In this document: positions 55,431 through 64,000 of the stretch, piece after piece
Layout of the letters: the number at the start of each line of letters is the position of its first letter
Numbering within the stretch: position 1 is the first letter of the stretch
Source: Coprothermobacter platensis DSM 11748
GTDB lineage: Bacteria; Coprothermobacterota; Coprothermobacteria; Coprothermobacterales; Coprothermobacteraceae
Assembly: GCF_000378005.1 (NCBI RefSeq)
Contig: NZ_KB899040.1
Location: 377,468-441,467, forward strand
Length of the DNA: 64,000 nt
Reading direction: 5' to 3'
Made by a program: the position numbers and the translations under genes
The notes under the pieces: model-generated
Database searches by the model: none
What the model was told of the DNA's origin: nothing
Seen by the model: the letters and a program-made list of their open reading frames with translations, nothing else

Positions 55431-56230
55431 ATGAATTTTCTGAAGTAGACTCTCCAATACTCTTCGCTGTGGGTAGCTAAGGGGTCCACCGTTAGCGTTG
55501 CATTTTCAGGACCAAGCTTTTCTTGAAGAAGCTTGCTTATACTTATGTTTGTGTTTAAGAAGCCTCTTGCTTCATCAGGTCTGTCGGGGTCTGTTACCTC
55601 GTTTCCGCCCACATACATCCACACCCTCAAAGGGTTTTCTATTTCCACTCTGCTTATGAAATCTGCCATCTCATCGTATGCGAAGAGCAATGCGGTAGAG
55701 AAGGCGCCTACTTTGGAAAATATGCCATTGTACTTGAGTCCCATGTAAAGGGAAATTAAACCCCCCATGGAACTGCCTGCCACTAAAGTATGCTCTCTGT
55801 CTGAGAGTGTTCTAAATTCTTCATCAATAGCGGGTTTTAGCGTGTCCACGATGTATGCAGAGTAGTCATCACCTTCGCCGTCCACCAGCACATAGTTCCA
55901 CGGATCATCAGGTGTTTCATAGATGCGGCACTGCCACGGGCAGTACTCATCCAACCGTTTAGTGCCTTCTGTGTTGCTGTCAATGCCAACGACGATGAAG
56001 CCATACTTATCACTGCCCATGTTGAACAGATCGTCCAACGTCTTATCGACCTGCCAAGAATAACCAGAAAGCACGCTGGGTTCAAAAAGATTTTGGCCAT
56101 CCTGCATATAAAGGACGGGATAACGCCTTTCCTGATTGCTAAAGTAATCTGGAGGCAGGTAAATCCTAACGGTTCTGCTCCTTCTAAGCTGAGGAATGCG
56201 TGTTTCTCTTATTATTAGCCGTTCATCCAT
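55409..56230 (-). CDS. Alpha/beta-hydrolase esterase (esterase D/PF00756 type)
   Basis: 273 residues. Starts with TVRIYLPPDYFSNQERRYPVLYMQDGQNLF, nucleophile Ser in VAGSSMGGLISLYMGLKY. No signal peptide, so cytoplasmic. The substrate is unknown; relatives act on feruloyl or siderophore esters. Confidence 0.88.
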   Translation of the reverse strand: MDERLIIRETRIPQLRRSRTVRIYLPPDYFSNQERRYPVLYMQDGQNLFEPSVLSGYSWQVDKTLDDLFNMGSDKYGFIVVGIDSNTEGTKRLDEYCPWQCRIYETPDDPWNYVLVDGEGDDYSAYIVDTLKPAIDEEFRTLSDREHTLVAGSSMGGLISLYMGLKYNGIFSKVGAFSTALLFAYDEMADFISRVEIENPLRVWMYVGGNEVTDPDRPDEARGFLNTNISISKLLQEKLGPENATLTVDPLATHSEEYWRVYFRKFIKWAAQA

Positions 56231-56266
56231 AGGTATAGCTCCCTTATGAGCAAAAGAAGGGCATCG

Positions 56267-59062
56267 CTAAATGTTTTCCCATCCCTGCATTAGCAGCTGG
56301 CGTCTCTCATCGTCATTAATGACCAGCGGGCAGGTCTCAAAATCCACGTGGCTTAGATGTTGCCTGTACTTCAGTTCAAACGGATGTTTGCTTTCGTCGC
56401 CAATTCCTTCTTCGTCAAGGGTTTCTCTTAGAATTTTCATAAGCTCTTCAGGTAAAACCGAGTTAACTCTGCCGATTACTTTTTCTTCTCCCATAATGCG
56501 CTCTAAGATCCTTCTTTGGACTTCTTCCTCTATGGTACCTGCGTAGTAAAGGTTGTAAACCCACACATCGTCAAACACTTGACCTTCACGACGGAGCCTT
56601 CCTATGCGCTGTTCGAGGCGGACCGGGTTCCAAGGCAAATCTACATTGATTAAGCTACCAAGCATTTGGAAGTTCAAGCCTTCACCTGCGGCATCTGTAC
56701 CTACTAAGAAACGGAGCTGTCTATTGGTTACCATGTCTTTGACATCGTTCCTGCTAAGTGGCTGAAATGCCCCTCCCTTAAACAGACCAGAACCATTGGC
56801 AGTTCCCGAATACAAACCAATGAGTCTATCGGGGAAATCTTCTGACAAGCTCCGTGCCACGGCCCTTGCTGTATCGTAATACTGTGAAAATATCAAGCAA
56901 CCTCGCTTTTCCCATTCCCCCGTGGAGAGAAGTTCTTTTATTTTTGTGTACTTTGGGTCTTTCTCCACTTGACCCTTCAAGAGTTTGATAATATCTTCAA
57001 GTACGCGCATTTCTTCTCCTTGTACTTGAAAACCGCTCGCGCTTCTTTGCAACTCCTCAAAATCTTCTATGTCTTCTTGCTCTGTTTGGGTGAGCATATC
57101 CGTGCTTATTGCACGTTTGTAATAGATTCTTTCTGCAGAATTCAGGCCTGCTTCAATAGAGCTTCCTAACCTTCTGAGTAGCAGCACTCGATAGAATCCT
57201 TTTGCACCTTGCCCACCCAATATATTCGTAAATTCAATTGCTTTTAGGTATGCTTTCTCCATATCTGGCGTCAAGTGTAAGCCGTTTTCCTGACCCTCTA
57301 CAAAATTAACCTTTATAGGAGTTAGGTAAAACTTACCTGTAGAGGGATCGATAGTTGTTTCCAGCATTTCTCTGCGTCTTCTTACGATACAGCGAATAAA
57401 AGGATTGTAATTTTCAAAGAAACGTTCTCTTACCAGCTGGTCAACTATCCCTTGAACTATGGGATCTAAGTTGTCAAAACTAATGTTCCTATTGTTTGAG
57501 CCCGTTATTCCAACTTCATTCTTCCTCAAGCCCATATGTGTTTGAAGCTCACCTATCAAAGGATGTTCTGAGGCTGGAGGGAGAGGATTTCTCATCCAGT
57601 TCCACGCCTCTCTACTGTTCCACCCTTGTGGGTATTTTCCTGTAATTATTTCAATTGCTTCTTTTGGATTTCTAAGCCACCGAGATGATGCATCTCCTAA
57701 AACCTTCTGGCAAACAAAAGGTCTATCATCCTTAGTCTTCCAGTTGCCATTTTCATCCTTGCATCCATCTCCACCTGCCAAAGCGTACAAAAGGTGCCAA
57801 ATTTCAGCAGGATCCAATTGTATCGGCGTGGCAGTAGCAAAGATCATTGTTTTCGTTCTCAGAGATATCTTATTGAGAAAAGCCATAAGGTTGTTTGGCG
57901 TGGCAGAGTAGGGGTCTGTTGGCTCTTTTACCCTCGCCTTATGTGCTTCGTCCACAATCACAGCAGCATATTCGTTACGCAGTAATTTTGACGACGGGCT
58001 GTTATCATCATCACTGCCGCTATGAACCACCATACCTTGAGAGATTATGGCAATTTTTCGCGGCGCACTGCCGATGTCGTGGTCGCGGTCCTCTGTGCCA
58101 TCTTCTAAGTGCCATCCTCTGCCGGTCCATGCGGCGCTCGGAATGCTCCACATGCTGTTAAGTTCGTCCTGCCACTGTTCTACCAATGGCTTAGGGACGA
58201 TGATTAGCACAGGCTTGTCGTCGTACAGTGCGATGAGCTCGGCAATTATGGCAAGCTGGGTTGTCTTACCCAAACCCACTTCGTCAGCCAATATATAGCG
58301 CGCCCCGCCCTGGGATACATGATCTTCAAAAGCCATCTTTATAAAATGTTTCTGATGGTTCCATAGAATATCTCCGCGTTTGTAGAAAGGTGATTCAATT
58401 ACAACGCTGCACGGCGAAACCTCACGTTTCTGATTAGCTCTCCAGTCTGCTAAGCTTATCTCTTGGCGTTTTGCAAGGCGTTCAATTTCCTGTTCTACTG
58501 CTTTAGAGAGTGGTACTGATAGCTCGTTATTCCAAAAGTAGTCAAATTCTTTTTGAACCCACTCAACAGCATCCTCCGATTCGTCTGCCCACAATAGCTC
58601 ATAATTTTCAGCCCACCCCGGTTTGGTCTCGTTCATGCTACCCAAGAACGCTACCTTGCTTCCATCTTTTCTCGTTATTACACCCGCTTTACCGTGTGCC
58701 AAACCATATATTGCTTGAGGAACTACTCTTACATCAAGCTTTCCACTACTTAGAAGGTCATAAAGTTTTTGAAACCTGCTCTGCATCTGAGGCAGATGTT
58801 TTTCTAAGTTTGCCTGTCGGAATTCCCGGAGCATCTCTTGCTCAACTAAACGAGCCACTTGAACATCCTCCGGCTCAACGTGCGAGTTGCATATAACTCT
58901 TACTCCGTTTTGTACGCTTTCTATTGCTTCACCAGCGACCTCAAGCACGGACGAACTGAAATACCCTGCGAGCCTGTCGTACCGCTGCGCATCGATAAGG
59001 TTTGGGTTAAGGAATGATTCCAGCAATGGTTTCTCACGAGACGTAAAACGTTTAATGCTCAT
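56267..59062 (-). CDS. PLD-like and SNF2-type helicase fusion, predicted phage defence
   Basis: 931 residues. N-terminal phospholipase-D-like module with His123-x-Lys125 and GSMNET (141-146) forms one HKD-type half-site. Then an SNF2/RapA-like ATPase: Walker A in DEVGLGKTTQ (260-269), VDEAHKA (370-376), C-lobe with FLVGTDAAGEGLNFQ and RLEQRIGRLRREGQ. GAGGTGA precedes ATG 59062. It is downstream of the DUF1156 methylase (12-nt gap), so in one operon. PLD-helicase proteins of this kind are found in defence islands. Confidence 0.88.
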   Translation of the reverse strand: MSIKRFTSREKPLLESFLNPNLIDAQRYDRLAGYFSSSVLEVAGEAIESVQNGVRVICNSHVEPEDVQVARLVEQEMLREFRQANLEKHLPQMQSRFQKLYDLLSSGKLDVRVVPQAIYGLAHGKAGVITRKDGSKVAFLGSMNETKPGWAENYELLWADESEDAVEWVQKEFDYFWNNELSVPLSKAVEQEIERLAKRQEISLADWRANQKREVSPCSVVIESPFYKRGDILWNHQKHFIKMAFEDHVSQGGARYILADEVGLGKTTQLAIIAELIALYDDKPVLIIVPKPLVEQWQDELNSMWSIPSAAWTGRGWHLEDGTEDRDHDIGSAPRKIAIISQGMVVHSGSDDDNSPSSKLLRNEYAAVIVDEAHKARVKEPTDPYSATPNNLMAFLNKISLRTKTMIFATATPIQLDPAEIWHLLYALAGGDGCKDENGNWKTKDDRPFVCQKVLGDASSRWLRNPKEAIEIITGKYPQGWNSREAWNWMRNPLPPASEHPLIGELQTHMGLRKNEVGITGSNNRNISFDNLDPIVQGIVDQLVRERFFENYNPFIRCIVRRRREMLETTIDPSTGKFYLTPIKVNFVEGQENGLHLTPDMEKAYLKAIEFTNILGGQGAKGFYRVLLLRRLGSSIEAGLNSAERIYYKRAISTDMLTQTEQEDIEDFEELQRSASGFQVQGEEMRVLEDIIKLLKGQVEKDPKYTKIKELLSTGEWEKRGCLIFSQYYDTARAVARSLSEDFPDRLIGLYSGTANGSGLFKGGAFQPLSRNDVKDMVTNRQLRFLVGTDAAGEGLNFQMLGSLINVDLPWNPVRLEQRIGRLRREGQVFDDVWVYNLYYAGTIEEEVQRRILERIMGEEKVIGRVNSVLPEELMKILRETLDEEGIGDESKHPFELKYRQHLSHVDFETCPLVINDDERRQLLMQGWENI

Positions 59063-59074
59063 CCCTTGTCACCT

Positions 59075-62056
59075 CTACATTCTGTCTGCAGAAACACGGT
59101 CTGCTATGTGTGAAGCTATCCGTGCATCATCTTTCCACTGTTCCATACCTACGACGTCTTTGAACTGAGCGATGTATCTTAATAGTTTCTCTATTTTGTC
59201 CTTTTTTGAGAAATACTGCAAACCGAATGTTTGCCTTAGCCACTCAAAACCTGCTTCTATGCCTAACAGTTCATCGTTTTCTTCTTCAGCTTTCTTTCGT
59301 GCCACATACAAGGCATTGAGCACAAGGAAGAGGTCTGTGCTTCTGAAAGGGTGCTCATTGCTTAAGTGTTCTTGACCCAGTTCCCATGCGGTTTTAAGCC
59401 TTGCCCTATTTGCTTTAGTATCAGCAAGCAGTTTATCGTAGTCTTCAACTTGCAAGGATTTGGATGTATCTTGGAATGCTTTCAGTTTCTTTTCTCCATT
59501 GTACTCAAGCTCTAAACCCCGAATGTAGTACTTTTCATAAGGACTTAGTCTGTTCCAAAAGTCTTTCATTTCGTCCAGGTCAAGGTTGAGTACCCTTAAG
59601 GTAGTAGGCAAGACTAAGCCGCTTGCGTACTGCCTCATATCGTCAATAAACTGCTCTATTTCTTTTTGGCTTGCCTGCAGGTTGTAAGAGGTCAGAACTC
59701 TAAGTGCGGCATAGCTCCCTGCCAGCTCGAAATCGGCAGGGCTAAACAGCGTACCATTTGCGTGTTTTTCAGCTTTCGTCATATCTTCTATTTGTTTTTC
59801 TATCTCTTTTCTTGTAGGCTGCCGGAGTTCTTGAGGGAAGGCAAGATCCTTGCGTGACTTCGGGTCTTTCTGGAGTATGATGGTAACCGTTGACTGCACG
59901 TAGTTACCTTCTTTTAAGCCGGCTGCCTCCGTTTCTGTGGAAACAGACCATGCATTTAGTACCTTCAAATTGGTTTGAAGAAGCATGTCAACCAGCATTG
60001 CGTAAACCTGGGTGCTTTGATGGGTGAACATGATAGCTACGTAGCCACCATCTATAGTGTTTTCTTCAATTTTTGTCAAAGCTTCGCCCAAACCAAACTT
60101 AAAGGCATCGTCCTTACCTTTTATGGCTTTGTCGCGCATGGAGGAGGTGTACCAATCGGGGAAAAGTTCTTTGAGCCATTTTTTGTCCCAAGCTAAGAAA
60201 AATTCTGATATTTCTTCGTAGTTCACAGCATCAGCATAGGGTGGGTCGGTGAGCCAGATGTGAGCAGAATAATTCAGTGCCCTTGCATCCTGTGTTTGGG
60301 CTGAATTTTCAGCAGGCTCAAAATACTTTTCAAGGCGTAAAAACCAAGTGCTTTCAAAAAAAGAAATGCCACGACATCCATAAACGTAAAGAGTGTTAAG
60401 CGCCTGGTTTGAGAATGTGTTTTCGGTTTTGTCACCGTACCTATTCAACATACATAGTTTCGATCCTCTGTCAGCGGCTCTATTAATTGCTAGCATCCCT
60501 ACGACCTTTTCTTCTTTTGTCTTAGCTTCTTTGTCTACCAGTTCGCTTAAAAGCCCAATCAGCAATAGTTGACGAGGGTTAAACAGTTGGTGCCAATATC
60601 TCCAACCACGCTCTCTTCGTAGCCTACTTGTCTCTTCACCATCTTCTATGCGTTCGCTTGGTATGTATCCCTTTTTCTGCCACTCATGGAAACGCTCACT
60701 GAGCAGCTCTATTACCTTTTGCTCACGCTCAAGGTCTTCTTCTGTCGGCTTAGCGTAGTACCAGTTGCCGTTTTTGTCAATCCACATAATGCAGTAAAGC
60801 CGCTCCTGAAAGACATCATCAGGTTTGGGCACAAACTCATCCTTTTCCCACTCTCTTAAGCCCCATTTTATGGTTCCATCAGGCAGCCTTTTGTCACCTC
60901 GTACCACTTCAGGTGCATTAGTGTGCCCACAGTGAGGGCATACAATCTTGCCGTTTCTTACAGTGGCGCTCTGCTCTGCCTCCTGCATTTCCTTAGCACT
61001 AACGTTGTTAACAATGTCTATATCAAAACTTCTCGATGTTGGGTTCTCTTTAAGCTTTGCTACCGTTTTCTTTTTCTGGCTTATCACCCAGGTAGGGGAA
61101 AGTGGTATACGCCATCCGCAGTCTGGGCAAACAACTTGGTTTAGGTAAATGTAAGCTTTTGCTCTGTGACCTTTGCTGTTATGTTCAATGCCCCACTCCG
61201 TTATCTGCTTACCAGCCAGGTCATAGACACGTTTTTGGAAATGTTCAAGCTCTTTGATTTTATCTTCAGGTAGAGAAAGCAAATTGATTGCTGCCCAGGT
61301 GAGTGCAGTGGCTAAGGGGTTCAAGTCTGATGCGTATGCGTTAAAGCCTAGACGCGCCGCTTCAAAGGGTATACTGCCACCACCGCAAAATGGGTCACCT
61401 ACAGTAGGCACTTCTCCAAAACGTTTCTTGCCCATTTGCTCTACAAATTCATGGTAACTGTGAGCGTTGGTGCCCAGATAGTCATTAATTTCTTTCCATG
61501 TTTCCTCGGTAAGGTTATCTACCTTGTCTAAGCTGTCACAGTAGCGTATTTGCAGGTCGTGGGGAAGACGGTGGAATACGTTAAGCTCTAATTCTTTTGC
61601 TTCTGTCTTGTCAATGGTGGCAAACGTAATCTTGAAATCTTTTGCTTTTTCCTCTTGTGTAGCGTCGTTAAACGCTTCGTCCGGGGGAAGGTGCGCAAGT
61701 TCGCTGTTAGAACCTGCATAGGTTACCTGCGCTCCATATTTAACCCTTTCTGCGTCGGACATGTAAAGATATTTAAGCCATGGCTCAATCGCTTGGTTCT
61801 TTCTTAAATCCAGCTCTCTTTCACCTAAGCCTAAGAGCTTTAGATAAATCTCAAGGTCTTTATCTTTTTCATTAGAGGCGGGCATGAGAATGCCAAGCAA
61901 GACTGCCCTGACGTAGCTTAAAGGCTTACGTCCCCACCATTTACCCAGTGCCGTGAGTATTTGCCCTGCACCAGCCTTTCTTTCTTTATATGCCTCTTGC
62001 GAGATTAATGTGGTAGGGAAAACATCCTCAATTACGCTTCTGTAATAATCGTTCAT
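59075..62056 (-). CDS. DUF1156-type DNA methyltransferase, predicted phage defence
   Basis: 993 residues. DUF1156 N-terminus includes GKWWGRKPLSYVRAVLLG. SAM motif DPFCGGGS (221-228) and amino-methyltransferase motif DPPY (604-607) point to N6-adenine or N4-cytosine methylation. Between them are Cys pairs C310/C313 and C373/C376, a zinc-like element. Such proteins are linked to DUF499 and DUF3780 in anti-phage loci (family knowledge). The target sequence is not readable. Confidence 0.88.
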   Translation of the reverse strand: MNDYYRSVIEDVFPTTLISQEAYKERKAGAGQILTALGKWWGRKPLSYVRAVLLGILMPASNEKDKDLEIYLKLLGLGERELDLRKNQAIEPWLKYLYMSDAERVKYGAQVTYAGSNSELAHLPPDEAFNDATQEEKAKDFKITFATIDKTEAKELELNVFHRLPHDLQIRYCDSLDKVDNLTEETWKEINDYLGTNAHSYHEFVEQMGKKRFGEVPTVGDPFCGGGSIPFEAARLGFNAYASDLNPLATALTWAAINLLSLPEDKIKELEHFQKRVYDLAGKQITEWGIEHNSKGHRAKAYIYLNQVVCPDCGWRIPLSPTWVISQKKKTVAKLKENPTSRSFDIDIVNNVSAKEMQEAEQSATVRNGKIVCPHCGHTNAPEVVRGDKRLPDGTIKWGLREWEKDEFVPKPDDVFQERLYCIMWIDKNGNWYYAKPTEEDLEREQKVIELLSERFHEWQKKGYIPSERIEDGEETSRLRRERGWRYWHQLFNPRQLLLIGLLSELVDKEAKTKEEKVVGMLAINRAADRGSKLCMLNRYGDKTENTFSNQALNTLYVYGCRGISFFESTWFLRLEKYFEPAENSAQTQDARALNYSAHIWLTDPPYADAVNYEEISEFFLAWDKKWLKELFPDWYTSSMRDKAIKGKDDAFKFGLGEALTKIEENTIDGGYVAIMFTHQSTQVYAMLVDMLLQTNLKVLNAWSVSTETEAAGLKEGNYVQSTVTIILQKDPKSRKDLAFPQELRQPTRKEIEKQIEDMTKAEKHANGTLFSPADFELAGSYAALRVLTSYNLQASQKEIEQFIDDMRQYASGLVLPTTLRVLNLDLDEMKDFWNRLSPYEKYYIRGLELEYNGEKKLKAFQDTSKSLQVEDYDKLLADTKANRARLKTAWELGQEHLSNEHPFRSTDLFLVLNALYVARKKAEEENDELLGIEAGFEWLRQTFGLQYFSKKDKIEKLLRYIAQFKDVVGMEQWKDDARIASHIADRVSADRM

Positions 62057-62070
62057 GCTAAAAATCCTTT

Positions 62071-62691
62071 CTACAATTCATAAGAATCTTGAGGAGGTTC
62101 AAACAGCTCAAGCTGTTTTATCTCTTCCTCGTTTACGGGGTTTTCCAACAATCCCCACTTTATACCTGTGCGCCAACCTTGCCTATCGTGAACGCCGCCG
62201 CTGGCTGCATTTACCAAGTCGTAAAGAAACCAGCGTTCTTCAGGCCTTAGCCCTCTCCAGTTGATTATTGCTTTAAGAAGCCTTATATCGTCTGGTTCTT
62301 CCACATCCTCTATTGCCCAAAATAGCAATGTAATTTCCTTACCCAGCAGCCAATGTATGGGGTTGTTTCCTACCTGCCATTTGCTTGTCTTGTATCCGTC
62401 TCTGTGAAGGCGGAAATTGAGGTCCTGCGTTAGGAATGGTTTTACCTTGTCAAATATGGATTGGCGAAGTTCAACCCTATGTCGGTTATTTATGGTTTGT
62501 CTAAAGTTTTCTGCTGCCAAATCCTCTTCGCCTTTCCAGTCGAAGCGCTCAACCACCCTTACGGGGTCCTTTTTATTCTTTGGTATTACCACCATAAAGT
62601 GGTGCAGCGTTTCCAGCGGTTCAAAGCCAAAACCGTAGGTCGGCCCCATGGGTGTTGGCTGTATTCTTTTCTGTTTCCTTGTAGAGCTCAT
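62071..62691 (-). CDS. DUF3780 family defence-associated protein
   Basis: About 206 residues with the family-like start PTYGFGFEPLETLHHFMVVIP and VERFDWKGEEDLAAENFR. ATG 62691 overlaps the DUF499 stop as TAATG, with GGGAG upstream; ATG 62706 is a possible alternative. Function unknown; constant partner of DUF1156 and DUF499. Confidence 0.8.
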   Translation of the reverse strand: MSSTRKQKRIQPTPMGPTYGFGFEPLETLHHFMVVIPKNKKDPVRVVERFDWKGEEDLAAENFRQTINNRHRVELRQSIFDKVKPFLTQDLNFRLHRDGYKTSKWQVGNNPIHWLLGKEITLLFWAIEDVEEPDDIRLLKAIINWRGLRPEERWFLYDLVNAASGGVHDRQGWRTGIKWGLLENPVNEEEIKQLELFEPPQDSYEL

Positions 62692-64000
62692 TAGTCTTGC
62701 TCCCATTCGGTAGAATCAAGGTTTTCAAACTTGAAGTTTGATTGACCGTTCACCCAACTGCTGAAATCTCTGCCATGTTCAAAGTAGATCGTTCTAATTT
62801 GGGCGCTGATATTCACCGAATCGTTTTCGTCGGTCTTAAGAAGATCCGACATTTTTTCCACAATGTCAAAAAGCTGGTCCGGTTTCTGATAGATTCCTTC
62901 TTTAGTCCGCAGATATATGGTCGCGTTCTGCGATGGTGTATCTGCCGTTATATAAGCCTCAGCTATTGAAGCATTGTATCTCGCTAATGTGTCTACCAAT
63001 GTTCTCAAATCTCTAAGGCTGGGAGCGGTTATGTATTTATCGCTCTTTGGGCTAAAGAGCAGTGGCTTGGCTTGGTCCACGTGCTTATCGACAGCTACGG
63101 TAGTTAGAGGTAAATATTCTTCTCCTTGTGGAGCTTTCACCTGTACTTGGCTTGCTTCTGTTGGAACGACCAGTTCCACAGCCGATGTAGCCTCTGAGGC
63201 AGTAAAAGTTTCTGTACTTGACCCATATTCATACACAAGCTTATCTACTTTCGGCAGGACCTTTAACTGCACGTGGATGTTACCGTTTTCATCGATGGTC
63301 TTTTCCGTCTGCTTGACCTTAATAGGGATGTTTATTGTAGTGGGGTCACCCAGCGTTTCACCAAAGGCTGGAATAATTGTAATTTGTGTGTTATTCTCAG
63401 GATTAATCGTGAGCTCGGTTAAATTAGTTTCCCTGTTTGCGTCTGAAATGTTTTCTAAACGGTTTCCGAATGTCCAATATATTGCGTCTGCGTCACGAGT
63501 GTATAGGCGTATTGTCACCGTTTCATTTTCAAAATCGTACTCCGCTATGTCGTAACTAAGGATTTCGGGAATCTTCTCTGGGCTCAATATGATAGTGTTT
63601 CCATCAATTTTCCACATGCCCTGTTGAACCATCCAGTGGATGAAGCCATCGAGCACGTTCATGTCATGCCAGATCCAACGAGGCAGCCTCGCCATGCGTT
63701 CTTTTATCTCGTTTGTGGTTATTTCCTTTCTGATAGATTGGTCTCCGAGGATAACGGTTCTAAACCTGTTTAGAAAATTTTCCATGTCTTCTGATTTATC
63801 GGCACTAAATTTGAAATACTTTTTCCCTTCCAGCGACTTTGTTATCACTACTGCCCCGTCTCTGTTGTTACCTTGAAGGATTTGCCATAGGTCGTCAGCC
63901 CTCTGATCACCTGCGCCTCTGAGCTGACCTTCAGGCAAGAACGAGCTCTGCATGGGGCCGCGAACGCCGCCGATGGAAGAATAGTCAATCTCTAACTCAT
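62691..64000 (-). CDS. DUF499-type protein, C-terminal part (5' end outside window)
   Basis: The frame is open to the right edge (upstream residues ...YSSIGGVRGP before Met 63953), so this is the C-terminal ~436 residues. No P-loop is seen here; the AAA ATPase part of DUF499 proteins would lie outside. The visible part is beta-rich with repeated strands (about 63100-63560) and ends WEQD. The assignment rests mainly on order: it precedes DUF3780 and DUF1156. Confidence 0.7.
   Translation of the reverse strand, partial: ELEIDYSSIGGVRGPMQSSFLPEGQLRGAGDQRADDLWQILQGNNRDGAVVITKSLEGKKYFKFSADKSEDMENFLNRFRTVILGDQSIRKEITTNEIKERMARLPRWIWHDMNVLDGFIHWMVQQGMWKIDGNTIILSPEKIPEILSYDIAEYDFENETVTIRLYTRDADAIYWTFGNRLENISDANRETNLTELTINPENNTQITIIPAFGETLGDPTTINIPIKVKQTEKTIDENGNIHVQLKVLPKVDKLVYEYGSSTETFTASEATSAVELVVPTEASQVQVKAPQGEEYLPLTTVAVDKHVDQAKPLLFSPKSDKYITAPSLRDLRTLVDTLARYNASIAEAYITADTPSQNATIYLRTKEGIYQKPDQLFDIVEKMSDLLKTDENDSVNISAQIRTIYFEHGRDFSSWVNGQSNFKFENLDSTEWEQD

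Noticed and set aside
58510-58896. 128-codon plus-strand frame
   Set aside because: Shadow of the PLD-SNF2 gene, no start signal or recognisable domain.

Overview
The window (about 45% G+C by eye) is dense bacterial chromosome from a deep-branching, probably thermophilic and anaerobic Gram-positive-type organism. The mix of Thermotogales/Clostridia-like housekeeping genes, sodium/pyrophosphate energetics and amino-acid use resembles Coprothermobacter. That name is my inference from gene content; no marker rRNA is present. Genes are very tightly packed, with many overlapping starts and stops, several TTG/GTG starts and a few signals suggesting leaderless transcripts.

Layout. 1-3.97 kb: end of a membrane pyrophosphatase, then on the minus strand tRNA-Ser, rplU-rpmA-obg-nadD-rsfS and RNase P RNA (rnpB), whose 5' end lies inside rsfS. 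4-10.7 kb: plsY, a carboxy-terminal protease, a polar amino-acid ABC transporter with a frameshifted permease, an aminotransferase and an SDR dehydrogenase. 10.7-17.3 kb: a phoB-phoR-phoU-like set, sirtuin, surE, trmB, rhomboid and a ClpP-class membrane protease. 17.3-23.2 kb: an F-type ATPase operon with no separate delta gene; the b subunit carries a delta-like C-terminus, as in the N-ATPase family. 23.3-30.1 kb: a molybdenum/tungsten cofactor operon (moeA, moeA-PBP fusion, moaA, folC-like, two divergent moaC paralogs, mogA). 30-35.2 kb: ROK kinase, malic enzyme with an OadB-type sodium pump subunit, and a nucleotidyltransferase/glycerol-1-phosphate dehydrogenase pair. 35.1-44 kb: lytic transglycosylase, 5'-nucleotidase, two DegV proteins, asnS, YbjN-like, YfcE, asparaginase, a radical SAM protein and a pilin. 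44.1-51.1 kb: infC-rpmI-rplT-pheS-pheT-mutS2 behind a regulated leader; infC appears to start at AUA. 51.1-53.9 kb: pantothenate operon. 54-56.2 kb: acetamidase/formamidase and an esterase. 56.3-64 kb: a predicted phage-defence island (DUF499, DUF3780, DUF1156 methylase, PLD-SNF2 helicase), cut by the right edge.

The most novel signal is the pair of adjacent MoaC-like genes at 28.5-29.6 kb. The first keeps the His and Glu residues of the MoaC active site and has lost the Lys/Asp set. The second keeps the Lys/Asp set and has lost the His/Glu set. Together they would make one complete active site, suggesting an obligate hetero-oligomeric cyclic pyranopterin synthase. Other points worth checking are the rsfS/rnpB overlap, the AUA start and attenuator of infC, the delta-less ATPase with a probably leaderless transcript, and a one-base frameshift in the amino-acid permease.
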